A stretch of 64,000 bases of DNA, from positions 2,149,649-2,213,648 of the forward strand of contig CP075368.1 in the NCBI GenBank assembly GCA_019454185.1. Direction: 5' to 3'. Positions 7,286-16,043 of this stretch are shown in pieces. Below the pieces are notes generated by a model. That model searched no databases and was not told the DNA's origin. It worked only from the letters and a program-made list of their open reading frames with translations. Source of the DNA: Phycisphaeraceae bacterium (GTDB taxonomy: Bacteria; Planctomycetota; Phycisphaerae; Phycisphaerales; UBA1924). How positions within the stretch are numbered: the stretch's first letter is position 1; every line of letters starts with the position of its first letter. The translations under genes and the position numbers were made by a program.

Positions 7286-8266
7286 ATGAATAGCGAGCTC
7301 AAGCAACCTGAGAATCCGCCATTGAGCGTGAGGGTCCGCACTTTCGCGGCAGACTGGCTGCCTCTGCCGCTTCTCGTCGTCACCGTCGGCATCATCGTGT
7401 ACGCCATCTACCGTGCGATGAAGTTCGTCCTCCAGTGGGTGGTTGAGGTGCTGATCGGCTTTCACCCGCTCGCGCCATTCGGGGTCACAATCGCGGCGCT
7501 CGCCATTGTCGTTCCATACGCCGTCCGGGGGAATATGAAACGACGCCGTGTAAAGTCTCGCGTCGGCCACGCGTGCGTCCGCTGCGGCTATGACATGGCA
7601 GACAAGCTGCACGGCACATGCCCCGAGTGCGGCCTGATTTGGGCGACAAACCGGCGTAAGGACGGGTGGAAGCCGTCTGGTTGCGCCGTTCGCAGTGCGA
7701 GGCCCGATGAGTACGGCATCAACGGGCCGATCTGGCAACTGCACACCGACTCCTATGGAGGAATCGCGGCGCCCGCGCTCGTCGAGTTGCTCCGTACCAG
7801 AGCCGGCGACGCGGCCATCTCTCTGGTGGCGGAATGGGATGGAAAGCCCGCCGGGCACATTCTGCTCGTTCCATCGGTCGTGCGGCTCGACCGTGCGGAT
7901 CAAGCGGAACCAGAAACGACCGAAGTTCTGATACTGGTCGAGTTCGCTGTCGCTGCGGGACATACGGGCATGGGAATCGGCTCAGCGCTCGTCATTGCGG
8001 GCTTGCGCGAGGGAATGGCTCGGGGGTACAGGCGCGTCGCAACAGACTGCCGCCCGCACTTTCTCTTGAAGTTCGGATTCGAGCCCGCCAGCAAGCGGAG
8101 CATCCGGCTGCCATACTCCGATTGCGAGGACGAGGACAACATCGGCTGGGTCGCGCTCGAACTCGTCCCCGGCGGGTTCGGCGACTGCGCGGGCGTGATC
8201 GAGTATCCGCCGCGCGAGTTCGTGTCTGGATCGGATGCAGTGGACACGGCAGGTCCGAACGCCTGA
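7286..8266 (+). CDS. Membrane-anchored zinc ribbon fused to GNAT acetyltransferase (copy 1)
   Basis: A 326-residue fusion. Two hydrophobic segments (about residues 27-50 and 60-82) are followed by a zinc ribbon C-V-R-C-G-Y-D-M ... C-P-E-C-G (about 97-116). The C-terminal part resembles a Gcn5-type N-acetyltransferase: a V-E-F-A-V strand leads into the acetyl-CoA loop G-H-T-G-M-G-I-G-S-A-L (about 232-242). The substrate is unknown. It follows the DUF1801 gene by 8 bp and precedes its own paralogue by 16 bp, so the three are probably one transcript. Confidence 0.8.
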   Translation: MNSELKQPENPPLSVRVRTFAADWLPLPLLVVTVGIIVYAIYRAMKFVLQWVVEVLIGFHPLAPFGVTIAALAIVVPYAVRGNMKRRRVKSRVGHACVRCGYDMADKLHGTCPECGLIWATNRRKDGWKPSGCAVRSARPDEYGINGPIWQLHTDSYGGIAAPALVELLRTRAGDAAISLVAEWDGKPAGHILLVPSVVRLDRADQAEPETTEVLILVEFAVAAGHTGMGIGSALVIAGLREGMARGYRRVATDCRPHFLLKFGFEPASKRSIRLPYSDCEDEDNIGWVALELVPGGFGDCAGVIEYPPREFVSGSDAVDTAGPNA

Positions 8267-8282
8267 GATCGAGCACGACGTG

Positions 8283-9191
8283 ATGAGAGCACCGCAAAAT
8301 CCGGGCGCGAGCCGACGATCTCAGGGTCGGATTCGATCCTTCATCAATGCTCTGACGCATGGCGGGAAGGTGCTTGCCGCGTGCTTTGTGGTGGCTGTCG
8401 CGATCACGCTCCTGCTCTTCTTCGACATCTTCCGTGAAACAATGCTGATCCTCGTGCTCAGCATTGTCGCATACACATGGATCAGCATCGTTCTCTATAA
8501 GCGACGAGAGCGCCGATGGAATGAGCGATTCGGCCGCGCGTGTGTTCGCTGCGGCCAGGAGATGAACGGCAACATCCACGGAACGTGTCCAAAGTGCGGG
8601 CTCGAATGGGCAACGCACAGACGCAGCATCGGTCCTTGGGGCGCCCTGTGGTCCATTGGTTCGTACAGCATCAGGCACGCACAACCAGCCGACATCGAGC
8701 GTCATGCCTCGACGTGGCAACACTGTGACCGCTCCGCGGCACTCTCAATGGATGTGGACCGTTTGCACGAGCTATTCGGTCCGGATGGTGTCATCTGGCT
8801 TATAGCGGAGCGTGATGGACATGTCTGCGGCCACATCCTGCTGCTCACAGTGGTCGTTCGACTCGACAAGCCCACTGCCGATGGACCTTGCACCGCCGAT
8901 GCATTCGCGGTCGAGGCATTTGGTGGAGATCTCGCGAACTGGCCACACGACGTGCCTACCGAGGCGCTCGCAATTGCGGCTTTCCGCGAGGCCAGTGAAC
9001 GCGGCTGTCGCCGAGTCGTGGTGTACGACCGTTGTGACTTCATCCGATTCGGATTCCGCGATCTGGACAGTACGAAGCTGCGAGCGTCCTTCGGCGAGGC
9101 CCATAAGTGGCTCGCCCTCGAACTCGTCCCCGGTGGGCTCGACAACTGCGCTGGCGAGATCGAGTACCCGCCGCGCGCCCTGGGATCTTGA
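8283..9191 (+). CDS. Membrane-anchored zinc ribbon fused to degenerate GNAT domain (copy 2)
   Basis: A 302-residue paralogue of the preceding gene with the same order: hydrophobic segments (about residues 30-70), zinc ribbon C-V-R-C-G-Q-E-M ... C-P-K-C-G, and a GNAT-like C-terminal domain. Both proteins share the ending L-A-L-E-L-V-P-G-G-x-x-x-C-A-G-x-I-E-Y-P-P-R. In this copy the acetyl-CoA loop is not recognisable (W-P-H-D-V-P-T-E-A-L replaces it), so it may not bind acetyl-CoA. The ATG at 8283 avoids overlap with the upstream stop at 8266. Confidence 0.78.
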   Translation: MRAPQNPGASRRSQGRIRSFINALTHGGKVLAACFVVAVAITLLLFFDIFRETMLILVLSIVAYTWISIVLYKRRERRWNERFGRACVRCGQEMNGNIHGTCPKCGLEWATHRRSIGPWGALWSIGSYSIRHAQPADIERHASTWQHCDRSAALSMDVDRLHELFGPDGVIWLIAERDGHVCGHILLLTVVVRLDKPTADGPCTADAFAVEAFGGDLANWPHDVPTEALAIAAFREASERGCRRVVVYDRCDFIRFGFRDLDSTKLRASFGEAHKWLALELVPGGLDNCAGEIEYPPRALGS

Positions 9192-9209
9192 TCACGACCG
9201 TGACCCTCA

Positions 9210-9920
9210 TCACTGCTCTGGCTTGATCAGCACCGCGCTCAGCACCCGCTCCGTCACGAACGCTCGCAGGACCTCCGTCGTCGCTTCCGCCTGCAAGGAG
9301 TCCACGATTAGCGTCGTCGGCTCCGCATCGGTTTCGTGTTCCCGTGGCGGCGCGAGCACGATCCAGTGCAGGCCGGGCGCACGAACGAGTGCGACTGCGG
9401 GGTGCCCCCTCTGAATATGCGACACGAGACGTTGCAGAGACTCCGGCGACTTGGGCTGCAGCACCACACTCGCATCGAAACCGTCCTGACCCAGCACGCG
9501 CAGCATGTCCGGGTGCAGCGTGCCCAGCGACTCCGGATCGAAGTTTGTCGCTCGCTTGTCTGTCCCCAGACGGAAGCGGAGTCGATTCGTCCCCGGATCA
9601 AGCCCATAGGCGCGATACACCGACGAGATCGCGTGGAACCCGCACGTGTGCGGCTCGACCTGCTTCTCCGGCGCGAACGTGCCCGGATACTCGAGCGGCG
9701 CGTACGCGACCGGCGACGCGCTGTACTTGTCAGAGTAGTACCGCGGCGAGCCGACGCAGAACGAGCCGATCGCCACGGCGATAGCCGCCACGGCCACGAA
9801 CAACAGAATCGCCCGCTTCCACGCAAACGCACGCATGCGGACAGCGTACCAACTCCGTCGCATCCATTCGATCGGGTTCACACCCCATGTGAACCAGATC
9901 GCCACCACCGGCCACAGCAC
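9210..9920 (-). CDS. C39-like (papain-fold) membrane-anchored cysteine peptidase
   Basis: A 236-residue protein beginning with GTG directly after the stop of the upstream YkgJ-type gene (in-frame ATGs at 9863 and 9836 are alternatives). An Arg-rich stretch precedes one membrane segment (about residues 36-54). The soluble part has a nucleophile motif H-T-C-G-F-H-A-I-S-S-V-Y (about 91-102) and a downstream L-H-W-I-V-L-A-P (about 187-194), placed like the Cys and His of peptidase C39-like domains. It may process or scavenge peptides at the outer face of the inner membrane. The substrate is unknown. Confidence 0.65.
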   Translation of the reverse strand: MLWPVVAIWFTWGVNPIEWMRRSWYAVRMRAFAWKRAILLFVAVAAIAVAIGSFCVGSPRYYSDKYSASPVAYAPLEYPGTFAPEKQVEPHTCGFHAISSVYRAYGLDPGTNRLRFRLGTDKRATNFDPESLGTLHPDMLRVLGQDGFDASVVLQPKSPESLQRLVSHIQRGHPAVALVRAPGLHWIVLAPPREHETDAEPTTLIVDSLQAEATTEVLRAFVTERVLSAVLIKPEQ

Positions 9921-10418
9921 TCACCCCACTATCGCCTCAAGCAACTCCCGCCATTCGGCGTAGGCGTACACAGTCCCGTAGCGATCGTGCAGTTCGCGGA
10001 TCTTCGCCATACCGCGCTCGGTCAGGTCGTGCTGCCACGCCTGGGCCGTGCGATCGCAGAAATACACGCGGCAGCCGAGCGGCCTGACGGGGTGCACGCC
10101 GCACAGGTTTCGTTCTTGAAAAGGACATCCGCCGCTGGCTCGGGCCTGCTCGACATCAGCGCCCGTCAACCCGCGCGGCTCTGCCAATCTCGCCAACCGC
10201 ACCACCGTGTATGCCGCTTCCAAGCCGGTCGTGTACAGGCGATGACCCGTCTTCTCAAAGTTGCAGCAACGGCCGGAAGCCCAGCACGCGGGCCCACGCT
10301 CGCCGATCTCGCGGGCCACCTCGGCGTAGATCGATTCAAGCTCCGCAACAACAGCCGGCTCATTCGCCTGGCGCAGCCAGTCAGCCGCCATCGAACGGAG
10401 TGTTCCCTCGTCACTCAT
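9921..10418 (-). CDS. YkgJ-family CxxCxxCC-type metal-binding protein (second of a pair)
   Basis: A 165-residue cytoplasmic protein with the Cys-rich layout of the YkgJ/UPF0153 zinc- or iron-chelating family: C-W-A-S-G-R-C-C-N-F-E-K-T-G-H near residues 45-59, then G-G-C-P-F, L-C-G-V-H-P-V-R-P-L-G-C-R-V-Y-F-C. The family is thought to hold a metal or iron-sulfur site, but the reaction is not established. The start ATG (10416-10418) overlaps the stop of the preceding paralogue by 4 bp (ATGA), so the two are translationally coupled. Confidence 0.85.
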   Translation of the reverse strand: MSDEGTLRSMAADWLRQANEPAVVAELESIYAEVAREIGERGPACWASGRCCNFEKTGHRLYTTGLEAAYTVVRLARLAEPRGLTGADVEQARASGGCPFQERNLCGVHPVRPLGCRVYFCDRTAQAWQHDLTERGMAKIRELHDRYGTVYAYAEWRELLEAIVG

Positions 10419-10924
10419 CGCGCCGGATCCAATCGTCCCTCGATCGTCGCGCGCACCATCCTGATCTCGCGCGGGTCGTGCAACTCGCCCTTCCCCATTC
10501 CAGGGCACGTGCGCATCCCCTGCTTCCATCCTTCGGGAGATCGAACCATCGCGGGCCAGAACGGCCACGCGCGGCACTGCGCCGGCCGCGCCCCATACAC
10601 CGAGCAGACTGCCTTGCCCGGAACAGACTTCCGATCGAGAAAGACGCAATCGAAGCCCGCCGGCGAGTCCTTCTCTTTCAAGGACAGGCCGAGGAACGTG
10701 CTCTGGCAGTAGGTCTCGCGGAACGCATCGTTCGAGATGCCGAGCTCCGAAGCGAGAGCGGCGATCTCAGCATCATCGACAATCACATACCCCGGCGGCC
10801 CCGAGCAGCAGTTGCCGCACTGGGTGCAGGTGAACCGGAGCCCGACATCTCCCGTCGCCGGATCGGCAGCGTCGAACCACTCGCGTGTTGTCTCTGGCTC
10901 GTGATGTGATGACTGCTCGGCCAT
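10415..10924 (-). CDS. YkgJ-family CxxCxxCC-type metal-binding protein (first of a pair)
   Basis: A 169-residue protein with the canonical YkgJ signature F-T-C-T-Q-C-G-N-C-C-S-G-P-P-G-Y (about residues 31-46), followed by C-V-F-L-D, A-V-C-S-V-Y and A-R-P-A-Q-C-R-A-W-P-F-W. These Cys positions match the family's metal site. It is upstream of, and overlaps by ATGA, a shorter paralogue, and lies just downstream of a cyclodeaminase-like gene. The enzymatic role is unknown. Confidence 0.88.
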   Translation of the reverse strand: MAEQSSHHEPETTREWFDAADPATGDVGLRFTCTQCGNCCSGPPGYVIVDDAEIAALASELGISNDAFRETYCQSTFLGLSLKEKDSPAGFDCVFLDRKSVPGKAVCSVYGARPAQCRAWPFWPAMVRSPEGWKQGMRTCPGMGKGELHDPREIRMVRATIEGRLDPAR

Positions 10925-10927
10925 GGT

Positions 10928-11587
10928 TCAGGATCGCGCCGCGTCCGGGGCGCAGGCACGCTCAATGGCAGCGGCCCTCAACACCGCATCTGCAACGAGG
11001 CGATCGGTCTCTGCGTCAAGACGCATTCGCTCACCTTCTGTTGAGACCAGCGGGAGGTTGATCCGGACGTTCCACGCCGCGGCTCGTGCGCACGCTTCTG
11101 TCAGCAGCGCGGCGATCGCAAGATCCGACTTCAGGTACGGGTTGGTTATCGGGCCGAGTTTGCCCAAAAGGCGAAGCAGGTCACCACACGCCGCGAGCAT
11201 GGAGTTCGGCGCGCCGAGCGCACCCTCAACGGCCTGGCTCCATTCAGCGATCCGCTTCGGGTCGTTCTCAGGGAGTTTCTGCAGTGCGTTGAGGCGCGAG
11301 TACGCCGCGGCGTCCGCCTCCGCGAGGAGCAGGAGCAGTTCCCTGGCTCTGGTCAGTTGGATCGCGGCCGATTCCAGCTCGGGTGTGTGGGCCGCGAGGG
11401 ACTTTCTCCCGACGGAATAGGCGACCACCATGGAGCCGAGGGCGGCTCCGAGGGCACCGACAGCGGCGGCTACCGCCCCGCCCCCCGGTGAGGGCGTCTT
11501 TGAGGCAACCGCTCTGAGCAGATCAGAGAAGCGCAGATCGGCCAGCGATTCGTTTGTAGTCTCGGTCACGGGGAGAGCGTAGCACAT
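10928..11587 (-). CDS. Formiminotransferase-cyclodeaminase C-domain protein (methenyl-THF cyclohydrolase-like)
   Basis: A 219-residue protein of the FTCD_C/FchA family, which opens methenyl-tetrahydrofolate or deaminates formimino-tetrahydrofolate. Visible hallmarks are the S-P-G-G-G-A-V-A-A-A-V-G-A-L-G loop (about residues 29-43), A-E-A-D-A-A-A-Y, and a C-terminal N-V-R-I-N-L segment. ATG at 11587 is favoured; GTG at 11572 and ATG at 11605 are possible. It would feed one-carbon metabolism. The folate partner genes are not nearby. Confidence 0.85.
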   Translation of the reverse strand: MCYALPVTETTNESLADLRFSDLLRAVASKTPSPGGGAVAAAVGALGAALGSMVVAYSVGRKSLAAHTPELESAAIQLTRARELLLLLAEADAAAYSRLNALQKLPENDPKRIAEWSQAVEGALGAPNSMLAACGDLLRLLGKLGPITNPYLKSDLAIAALLTEACARAAAWNVRINLPLVSTEGERMRLDAETDRLVADAVLRAAAIERACAPDAARS

Positions 11588-11883
11588 TCCCCTAGATTGC
11601 CACATTCGTTCAAATCGTTCTTCAGGAATGGGGCGTCTGTGCTTGTAAATGGTGCAACAAATCAGTAAGTTGGCGTTGCTTCTGCGCGCGGTGGCCACCC
11701 TCGTGTCCGCTCACGCGCCGAGTCAGCCGAGTCATTGGAGAGTGACCGTGTGTTTGCCGGGTCTTGATGGGGCGTCTGGGAGTTTCGAGTTGGAGTCTCG
11801 TTCGGAAGTCTTGTCTGGGAGGCGCTAGCAGGTTTGATGGTGAGTGTTTGATCGGAAGAGAATTGAGAAACGGAGTGTGATCG

Positions 11884-14800
11884 ATGAAGTATGGCGCTCG
11901 TGCGCTCGCGGCTGTCCTTCTGTCAGGACTGGCCGTTTCGGGTGCGTATGCACAGGTTCAAGTTTCGAATGCAGCCCCCGTGCACCCGGACAAGCGGGTT
12001 CAGGAAGCACGCGACAAGGAGCAGGGATCGGTCAACGAGGCCCGTGCTCACGCTGAGTGGTGGTACGGACAAACCCGCGGCCCGGTTTCATCCGAGCGCG
12101 TCATATACGGCGCAGACAACCGAATCGAAGTGTGGCAGGAGACCGACCCGGTGCTCCGCCAGATGGCCGAGGCCGCGTGCGTTGTTGTCTTTCCTTCTGA
12201 ACTCGTCAACAACGGCAACGGCACGTACACGCTGAACACATCGCCATGGACGAGCTCAGGCGGAACGCTCTGCGCGGATGAGCCCTTCCGGGGTCAGCCC
12301 CAGATCGGCTTCTGCTCCGGCTTCCTCGTCGGCACGGACATCGTCGCGACAGCGGGTCACTGCGTCGGATCGGGCGGCGTCACGGGCGCGACCAACGTCG
12401 CGTTCGTCTTCAACTTCGAGATCGATACGAGCGGCGGCTCCGCACCGACGATCGTCCCCGCCAGCGATGTCTACTTCGGCGTTGCCCAGATCAACCAGGC
12501 ACTGGGCGGCGGACTCGACCACTCCATCGTGCGCATCGACCGCACCGTCACGGGGCGGAACCCGGTTCCGATCCGGCGCAGCGGCACGATCAGCAACGGC
12601 GATCCGCTTGTCATGATCGGCCACCCAGTCGTCATCCCGAAGAAGATCGCGGGCGGCGCAGAGTGCAAGAACGCCAACGGCTCTACGCCGTGGTTCCAGT
12701 CGAACCTCGACGCCTACGGTGGCAACTCCGGCTCGATGGTCGTGAACGCCAACACCTATGAGGTCGAGGGCATCCTCGTCCGCGGCGCGCCCGACTTCGT
12801 CACTTCCGGCGGGTGCCGCGCCTCGAACAGAGTTCCAGACTCCGGTAACACCGGCGGCGGCCTCCAGTTCGAAGAGTGCTCCAAGACCACCGCTTTCGCG
12901 AGCCACATCCCGCCGCTGGGTATGCAGGTCACCCCGCTTGGCAACACGACGCACATCGGCCTCGTGGGCGGCCCCTTCTCGCCCGCCACCGTCAGCTACA
13001 CGCTCTCGAACCCCACCGGCGACCCGATCAACTACTCGGTCTCGCTTGTGTCGCCGACCGGCAACGTCCTCATCAACGGTGGCACCGGCACGCTCTCGGG
13101 GTCTCTGCCCGCGAGCGGCAGCATCCTGGTCACGGCGTCGCTCGCCGCGGGCGCGAACGTGCTCGGCGCCGGCATCTACTCGGACACCATCGCGTTCAGC
13201 GATCTCTCCAACAGCCGCACGGTTGAAGCCGTCCACACGCTCGAGATCGGCCAGACGCTGGTGACGGTCTCACCGGCGAGCAACCTGAACGCCTCCGGCC
13301 CCGTGGGCGGTCCGTTCTCGGCATCCGGGTTGTATGTCATGACAAGCGAGCGTCCGACGCCCGTCTCGGTGCAGGTCTCGGCGGATCAGCCGTGGGTCTC
13401 GCTCAACGGCGGCTCCGGCCCTGTGACGGTCGGCCTGACGGGCCTTGGCGATGAGGACTCTGTGCTTGTCGGCGTCGGCCCCGCCGCCGGGTCGCTCCCC
13501 GCAGGAATCCAGACCGCGACCGTCACGTTCCAGAATCTGACGAGCGGCGCGACAACGACCCGTTCGGTGATCCTCGATGTCGGCCGCTATGTCTATCACT
13601 CGAACGATGTTCCCCGTCCGATCACGGACAACAGCAGCTTCGACAGCACGCTCAGCGTCTCTGACGCATACTGCGTCGGCGATGTGGATGTTGCCGTAGA
13701 TATCACCCACACCTTCAAGGGCGACCTGATCGTTGAGCTGATCTCGCCCGAGGGCACCGTTGTTCGCCTCCACAACCGCACAGGCGGAAGCGACGACAAC
13801 ATCATCCAGACCTACGACCAGGGCGTCGTCAACCCCGATGGCCCTGGCTCTCTCGACGATTTCAACGGCGAGATCGTGACCGGAACGTGGACCCTCCGCG
13901 TCTCCGACAACGCCAACCTCGATACGGGAACCCTGAACGCCTGGTCGCTCCGCATCGCCACCAGCGGCCCGGTCTGCCCGCCGAGCGCGAGCAACGGCTC
14001 GATCATGGCCATGCCCGGAGCACTTGAGACCATCACGCTCCAAGCCCTGAGCGGCGTCGGCAACCCGCTCGACTTCATCATCACATCGCTCCCGACGGTC
14101 GGTGCGTTGTGGGATCCCACAACCAACACCGGCATCCTGTCGGTTCCCCACACCCTCGCGGGCGGCGGGAATCAGGTCTACTACAAGTCGTCCTACGCCT
14201 CCTCCGGATCGACCTCGTTCACGTTCAAGGCGAACGACGGCCTCGACAGCAACACCGCCACCGTCAGCGTCACACTGACCAATGAGGGCGTTGTCGCGAG
14301 CTTCCCGCTCGACACAAATCCCGGCTGGACCACCATGGGCCAGTGGGCATGGGGCGTGCCCACCGGTGGCGGCTCAAACGGTGGAGATCCCACATCGGGC
14401 TACACCGGGATGAACGTCTATGGCTACAACCTCGCCGGCGACTATCCCAACAACCTCTCGCCCACCCAGTACCTCACCACAACGCCGATCAACGCGTCCA
14501 ACGCCACGAACGTGCGTCTGCGGTTCTGGCGCCGCCTCGGCATCGAGAGCAGCACGTGGGATCAGGCCAACGTCCAGTACTCGACCAACGGCACGACCTG
14601 GACCACGATCTGGCAGCACGCGAGCGGCTCATTCAATGAACTCGCGTGGACGCAGCACGAGTACGCGTTGCCCCTGGCCAACAACGCCATCACGCTCTAC
14701 ATCCGCTGGGGCATGGGAACCACCGATAATTCCGTCACCTATCCCGGCTGGAACATCGACGACATCTCGATCATCGGTGACATGCCCATTCCGAAGCTCG

Positions 14801-14964
14801 CTGACTTCAACGGCGACACGCTCGTTGACATCCTCGACTTCCTCGACTTCCTCGACGCCTTCGGCTCGGAGCACCCCTCGGGCGACTACAACGGTGATGG
14901 ACAGATCGACATCCTCGACTTCCTTGACTTCTTCGACGCCTTCGGCTTCGAGTGCTGTGACTGA
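11884..14964 (+). CDS. Large secreted trypsin-fold serine protease with P-domain and dockerin-like C-terminus
   Basis: A 1026-residue exported protease. A signal peptide ends near residue 23 (A-Y-A). The catalytic triad is visible: H159 in V-A-T-A-G-H-C, D212 in L-D-H-S-I-V-R-I-D and S282 in G-G-N-S-G-S, as in V8/Glu-specific endopeptidases. Two beta-sandwich repeats follow (about 355-560), then a proprotein-convertase-type P domain (about 570-695, with T-F-K-G-D-L-I-V-E-L and G-T-W-T-L-R-V-S-D). Next come a cadherin/Ig-like segment, a jelly-roll domain (about 800-965), and two dockerin-like calcium loops (D-F-N-G-D-T-L-V-D-I and D-Y-N-G-D-G-Q-I-D-I) ending E-C-C-D. A GGAG-type site precedes the ATG. 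Confidence 0.92.
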   Translation: MKYGARALAAVLLSGLAVSGAYAQVQVSNAAPVHPDKRVQEARDKEQGSVNEARAHAEWWYGQTRGPVSSERVIYGADNRIEVWQETDPVLRQMAEAACVVVFPSELVNNGNGTYTLNTSPWTSSGGTLCADEPFRGQPQIGFCSGFLVGTDIVATAGHCVGSGGVTGATNVAFVFNFEIDTSGGSAPTIVPASDVYFGVAQINQALGGGLDHSIVRIDRTVTGRNPVPIRRSGTISNGDPLVMIGHPVVIPKKIAGGAECKNANGSTPWFQSNLDAYGGNSGSMVVNANTYEVEGILVRGAPDFVTSGGCRASNRVPDSGNTGGGLQFEECSKTTAFASHIPPLGMQVTPLGNTTHIGLVGGPFSPATVSYTLSNPTGDPINYSVSLVSPTGNVLINGGTGTLSGSLPASGSILVTASLAAGANVLGAGIYSDTIAFSDLSNSRTVEAVHTLEIGQTLVTVSPASNLNASGPVGGPFSASGLYVMTSERPTPVSVQVSADQPWVSLNGGSGPVTVGLTGLGDEDSVLVGVGPAAGSLPAGIQTATVTFQNLTSGATTTRSVILDVGRYVYHSNDVPRPITDNSSFDSTLSVSDAYCVGDVDVAVDITHTFKGDLIVELISPEGTVVRLHNRTGGSDDNIIQTYDQGVVNPDGPGSLDDFNGEIVTGTWTLRVSDNANLDTGTLNAWSLRIATSGPVCPPSASNGSIMAMPGALETITLQALSGVGNPLDFIITSLPTVGALWDPTTNTGILSVPHTLAGGGNQVYYKSSYASSGSTSFTFKANDGLDSNTATVSVTLTNEGVVASFPLDTNPGWTTMGQWAWGVPTGGGSNGGDPTSGYTGMNVYGYNLAGDYPNNLSPTQYLTTTPINASNATNVRLRFWRRLGIESSTWDQANVQYSTNGTTWTTIWQHASGSFNELAWTQHEYALPLANNAITLYIRWGMGTTDNSVTYPGWNIDDISIIGDMPIPKLADFNGDTLVDILDFLDFLDAFGSEHPSGDYNGDGQIDILDFLDFFDAFGFECCD

Positions 14965-15021
14965 CGCATGACCTTCACGCCGCGTGTGTGCGGCGTGATC
15001 GATCCACACCCCTTCTCGCGG

Positions 15022-15060
15022 GCGTGCCGAACTCGTGGCGGCACGCTCGCTTTCTTTTTC
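15022..15060 (+). terminator. Intrinsic terminator after the secreted protease
   Basis: GCGTGCCG (15022-15029) pairs with CGGCACGC (15039-15046) across a 9-nt loop, and a T-rich tail follows (15050-15060). A second hairpin without a T tract, TCACGCCGC/GCGGCGTGA (14975-14998), lies immediately upstream. Confidence 0.8.
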
Positions 15061-15136
15061 AATAGTGACACACGCAGCAGCGAGAGCCGCCGAGGGCTCC
15101 CGCCGGATGCGTCATCACATGTTCATCGCGAGGCGA

Positions 15137-15982
15137 TCAACGCTCGATCGGCACGCCCACCATGCTCCCGTACTCCGTCCACGATCCGTCGTAGTTCTTG
15201 ACATCCCTGAGTCCGAGCAGGTATCGAAGCACAAACCAGGTATGGCTCGACCGCTCGCCGATGCGGCAGTACGCGATCGTCGGCTTCTCCGGATCGACCC
15301 CGGCCCCCTTCAGGTAGATCTCTCGCAGCTCGTCGATCGACTTGAACGTGCCGTCCTTCTGCACGGCGGTCGCCCACGGCACGCTCCGGGCCCCTGGCAC
15401 GTGCCCGGCGCGCTGCGCCGTCTCGGTCATGCCGGGCGGGGCGATCACCTTGCCGCTGAACTCGTCGGGGCTGCGCACATCGATGAGGTTCGCGCCGCGC
15501 GACTTCACCGCGCCGAGCACGTCCGTGACCATTGCTCGGAGTGAGAGGTCGGGCTCGGACGCTGTGTACGTGGTCGGCCTGACCTGCGTCGGCTCCACGG
15601 TCAATTCTTTGTCGTCCTCGGCGAGCCACTTGGCACGGCCGCCGTTCATCAGCCGGACATCCTTGTGGCCGTAGAGCTTGAAGAGCCAGAAGGCGTACGC
15701 CGCGAACCAGTTGTTGTTGTCGCCGTAGAGGATCACCGTATCGGCGTTCGAGACGCCGGCCTCAGAGAGCAGCCGCTCAAACTCAGCTTTCGTAGGGATG
15801 TCGCGTCGGACCTGGTCCTGCAGCTGGGTCTGCCAGTTGAAGCCGACCGCCCCTCTGATGTGCCCGGCGTCATACGCCTTCGTATCCACATCCACCTCGA
15901 CGAGCCGTATGCCCGGCCTGCCCAGATTCTCCTTGACCCAATCCGTCGAGACCAGCACGTTCGTGTCCGCGTACTCGCTCAT
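15137..15982 (-). CDS. Thiosulfate/3-mercaptopyruvate sulfurtransferase (two-domain rhodanese)
   Basis: A 281-residue sulfurtransferase that moves sulfane sulfur from thiosulfate or mercaptopyruvate to cyanide or thiol acceptors. The N-terminal inactive rhodanese domain (about 9-125) has Y-D-A-G-H-I-R-G-A-V. The C-terminal domain has L-I-D-V-R-S-P-D-E-F and the catalytic loop Y-C-R-I-G-E-R-S-S-H with Cys239. A C-R-I-G-E-R loop is typical of thiosulfate-type enzymes rather than the C-G-S-G-V-T of mercaptopyruvate enzymes. It lies 61 bp after the cysteine synthase gene on the same strand, suggesting a sulfur-assimilation pair. Confidence 0.9.
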   Translation of the reverse strand: MSEYADTNVLVSTDWVKENLGRPGIRLVEVDVDTKAYDAGHIRGAVGFNWQTQLQDQVRRDIPTKAEFERLLSEAGVSNADTVILYGDNNNWFAAYAFWLFKLYGHKDVRLMNGGRAKWLAEDDKELTVEPTQVRPTTYTASEPDLSLRAMVTDVLGAVKSRGANLIDVRSPDEFSGKVIAPPGMTETAQRAGHVPGARSVPWATAVQKDGTFKSIDELREIYLKGAGVDPEKPTIAYCRIGERSSHTWFVLRYLLGLRDVKNYDGSWTEYGSMVGVPIER

Positions 15983-15994
15983 GATTCGCCTCCT

Positions 15995-16034
15995 GACTTG
16001 GTGACTTCCTGACTTCGTGACTTCGTGACTTTCT
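15995..16034. repeat. 8-bp tandem repeat, five copies (intergenic)
   Basis: Five contiguous 8-mers (GACTTGGT, GACTTCCT, GACTTCGT, GACTTCGT, GACTTTCT) fill the gap between the cysteine synthase and sulfurtransferase genes. It is the same family as at 6494-6549. It lies in the untranslated spacer of what is probably one transcript. Confidence 0.9.
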
Positions 16035-16043
16035 GGCTCCCGG

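Noticed and set aside
12256..14151. Long reverse frames under the secreted protease
   Set aside because: Arg/Asp/Val-rich shadow translation opposite a protein with a complete catalytic triad and domain order.
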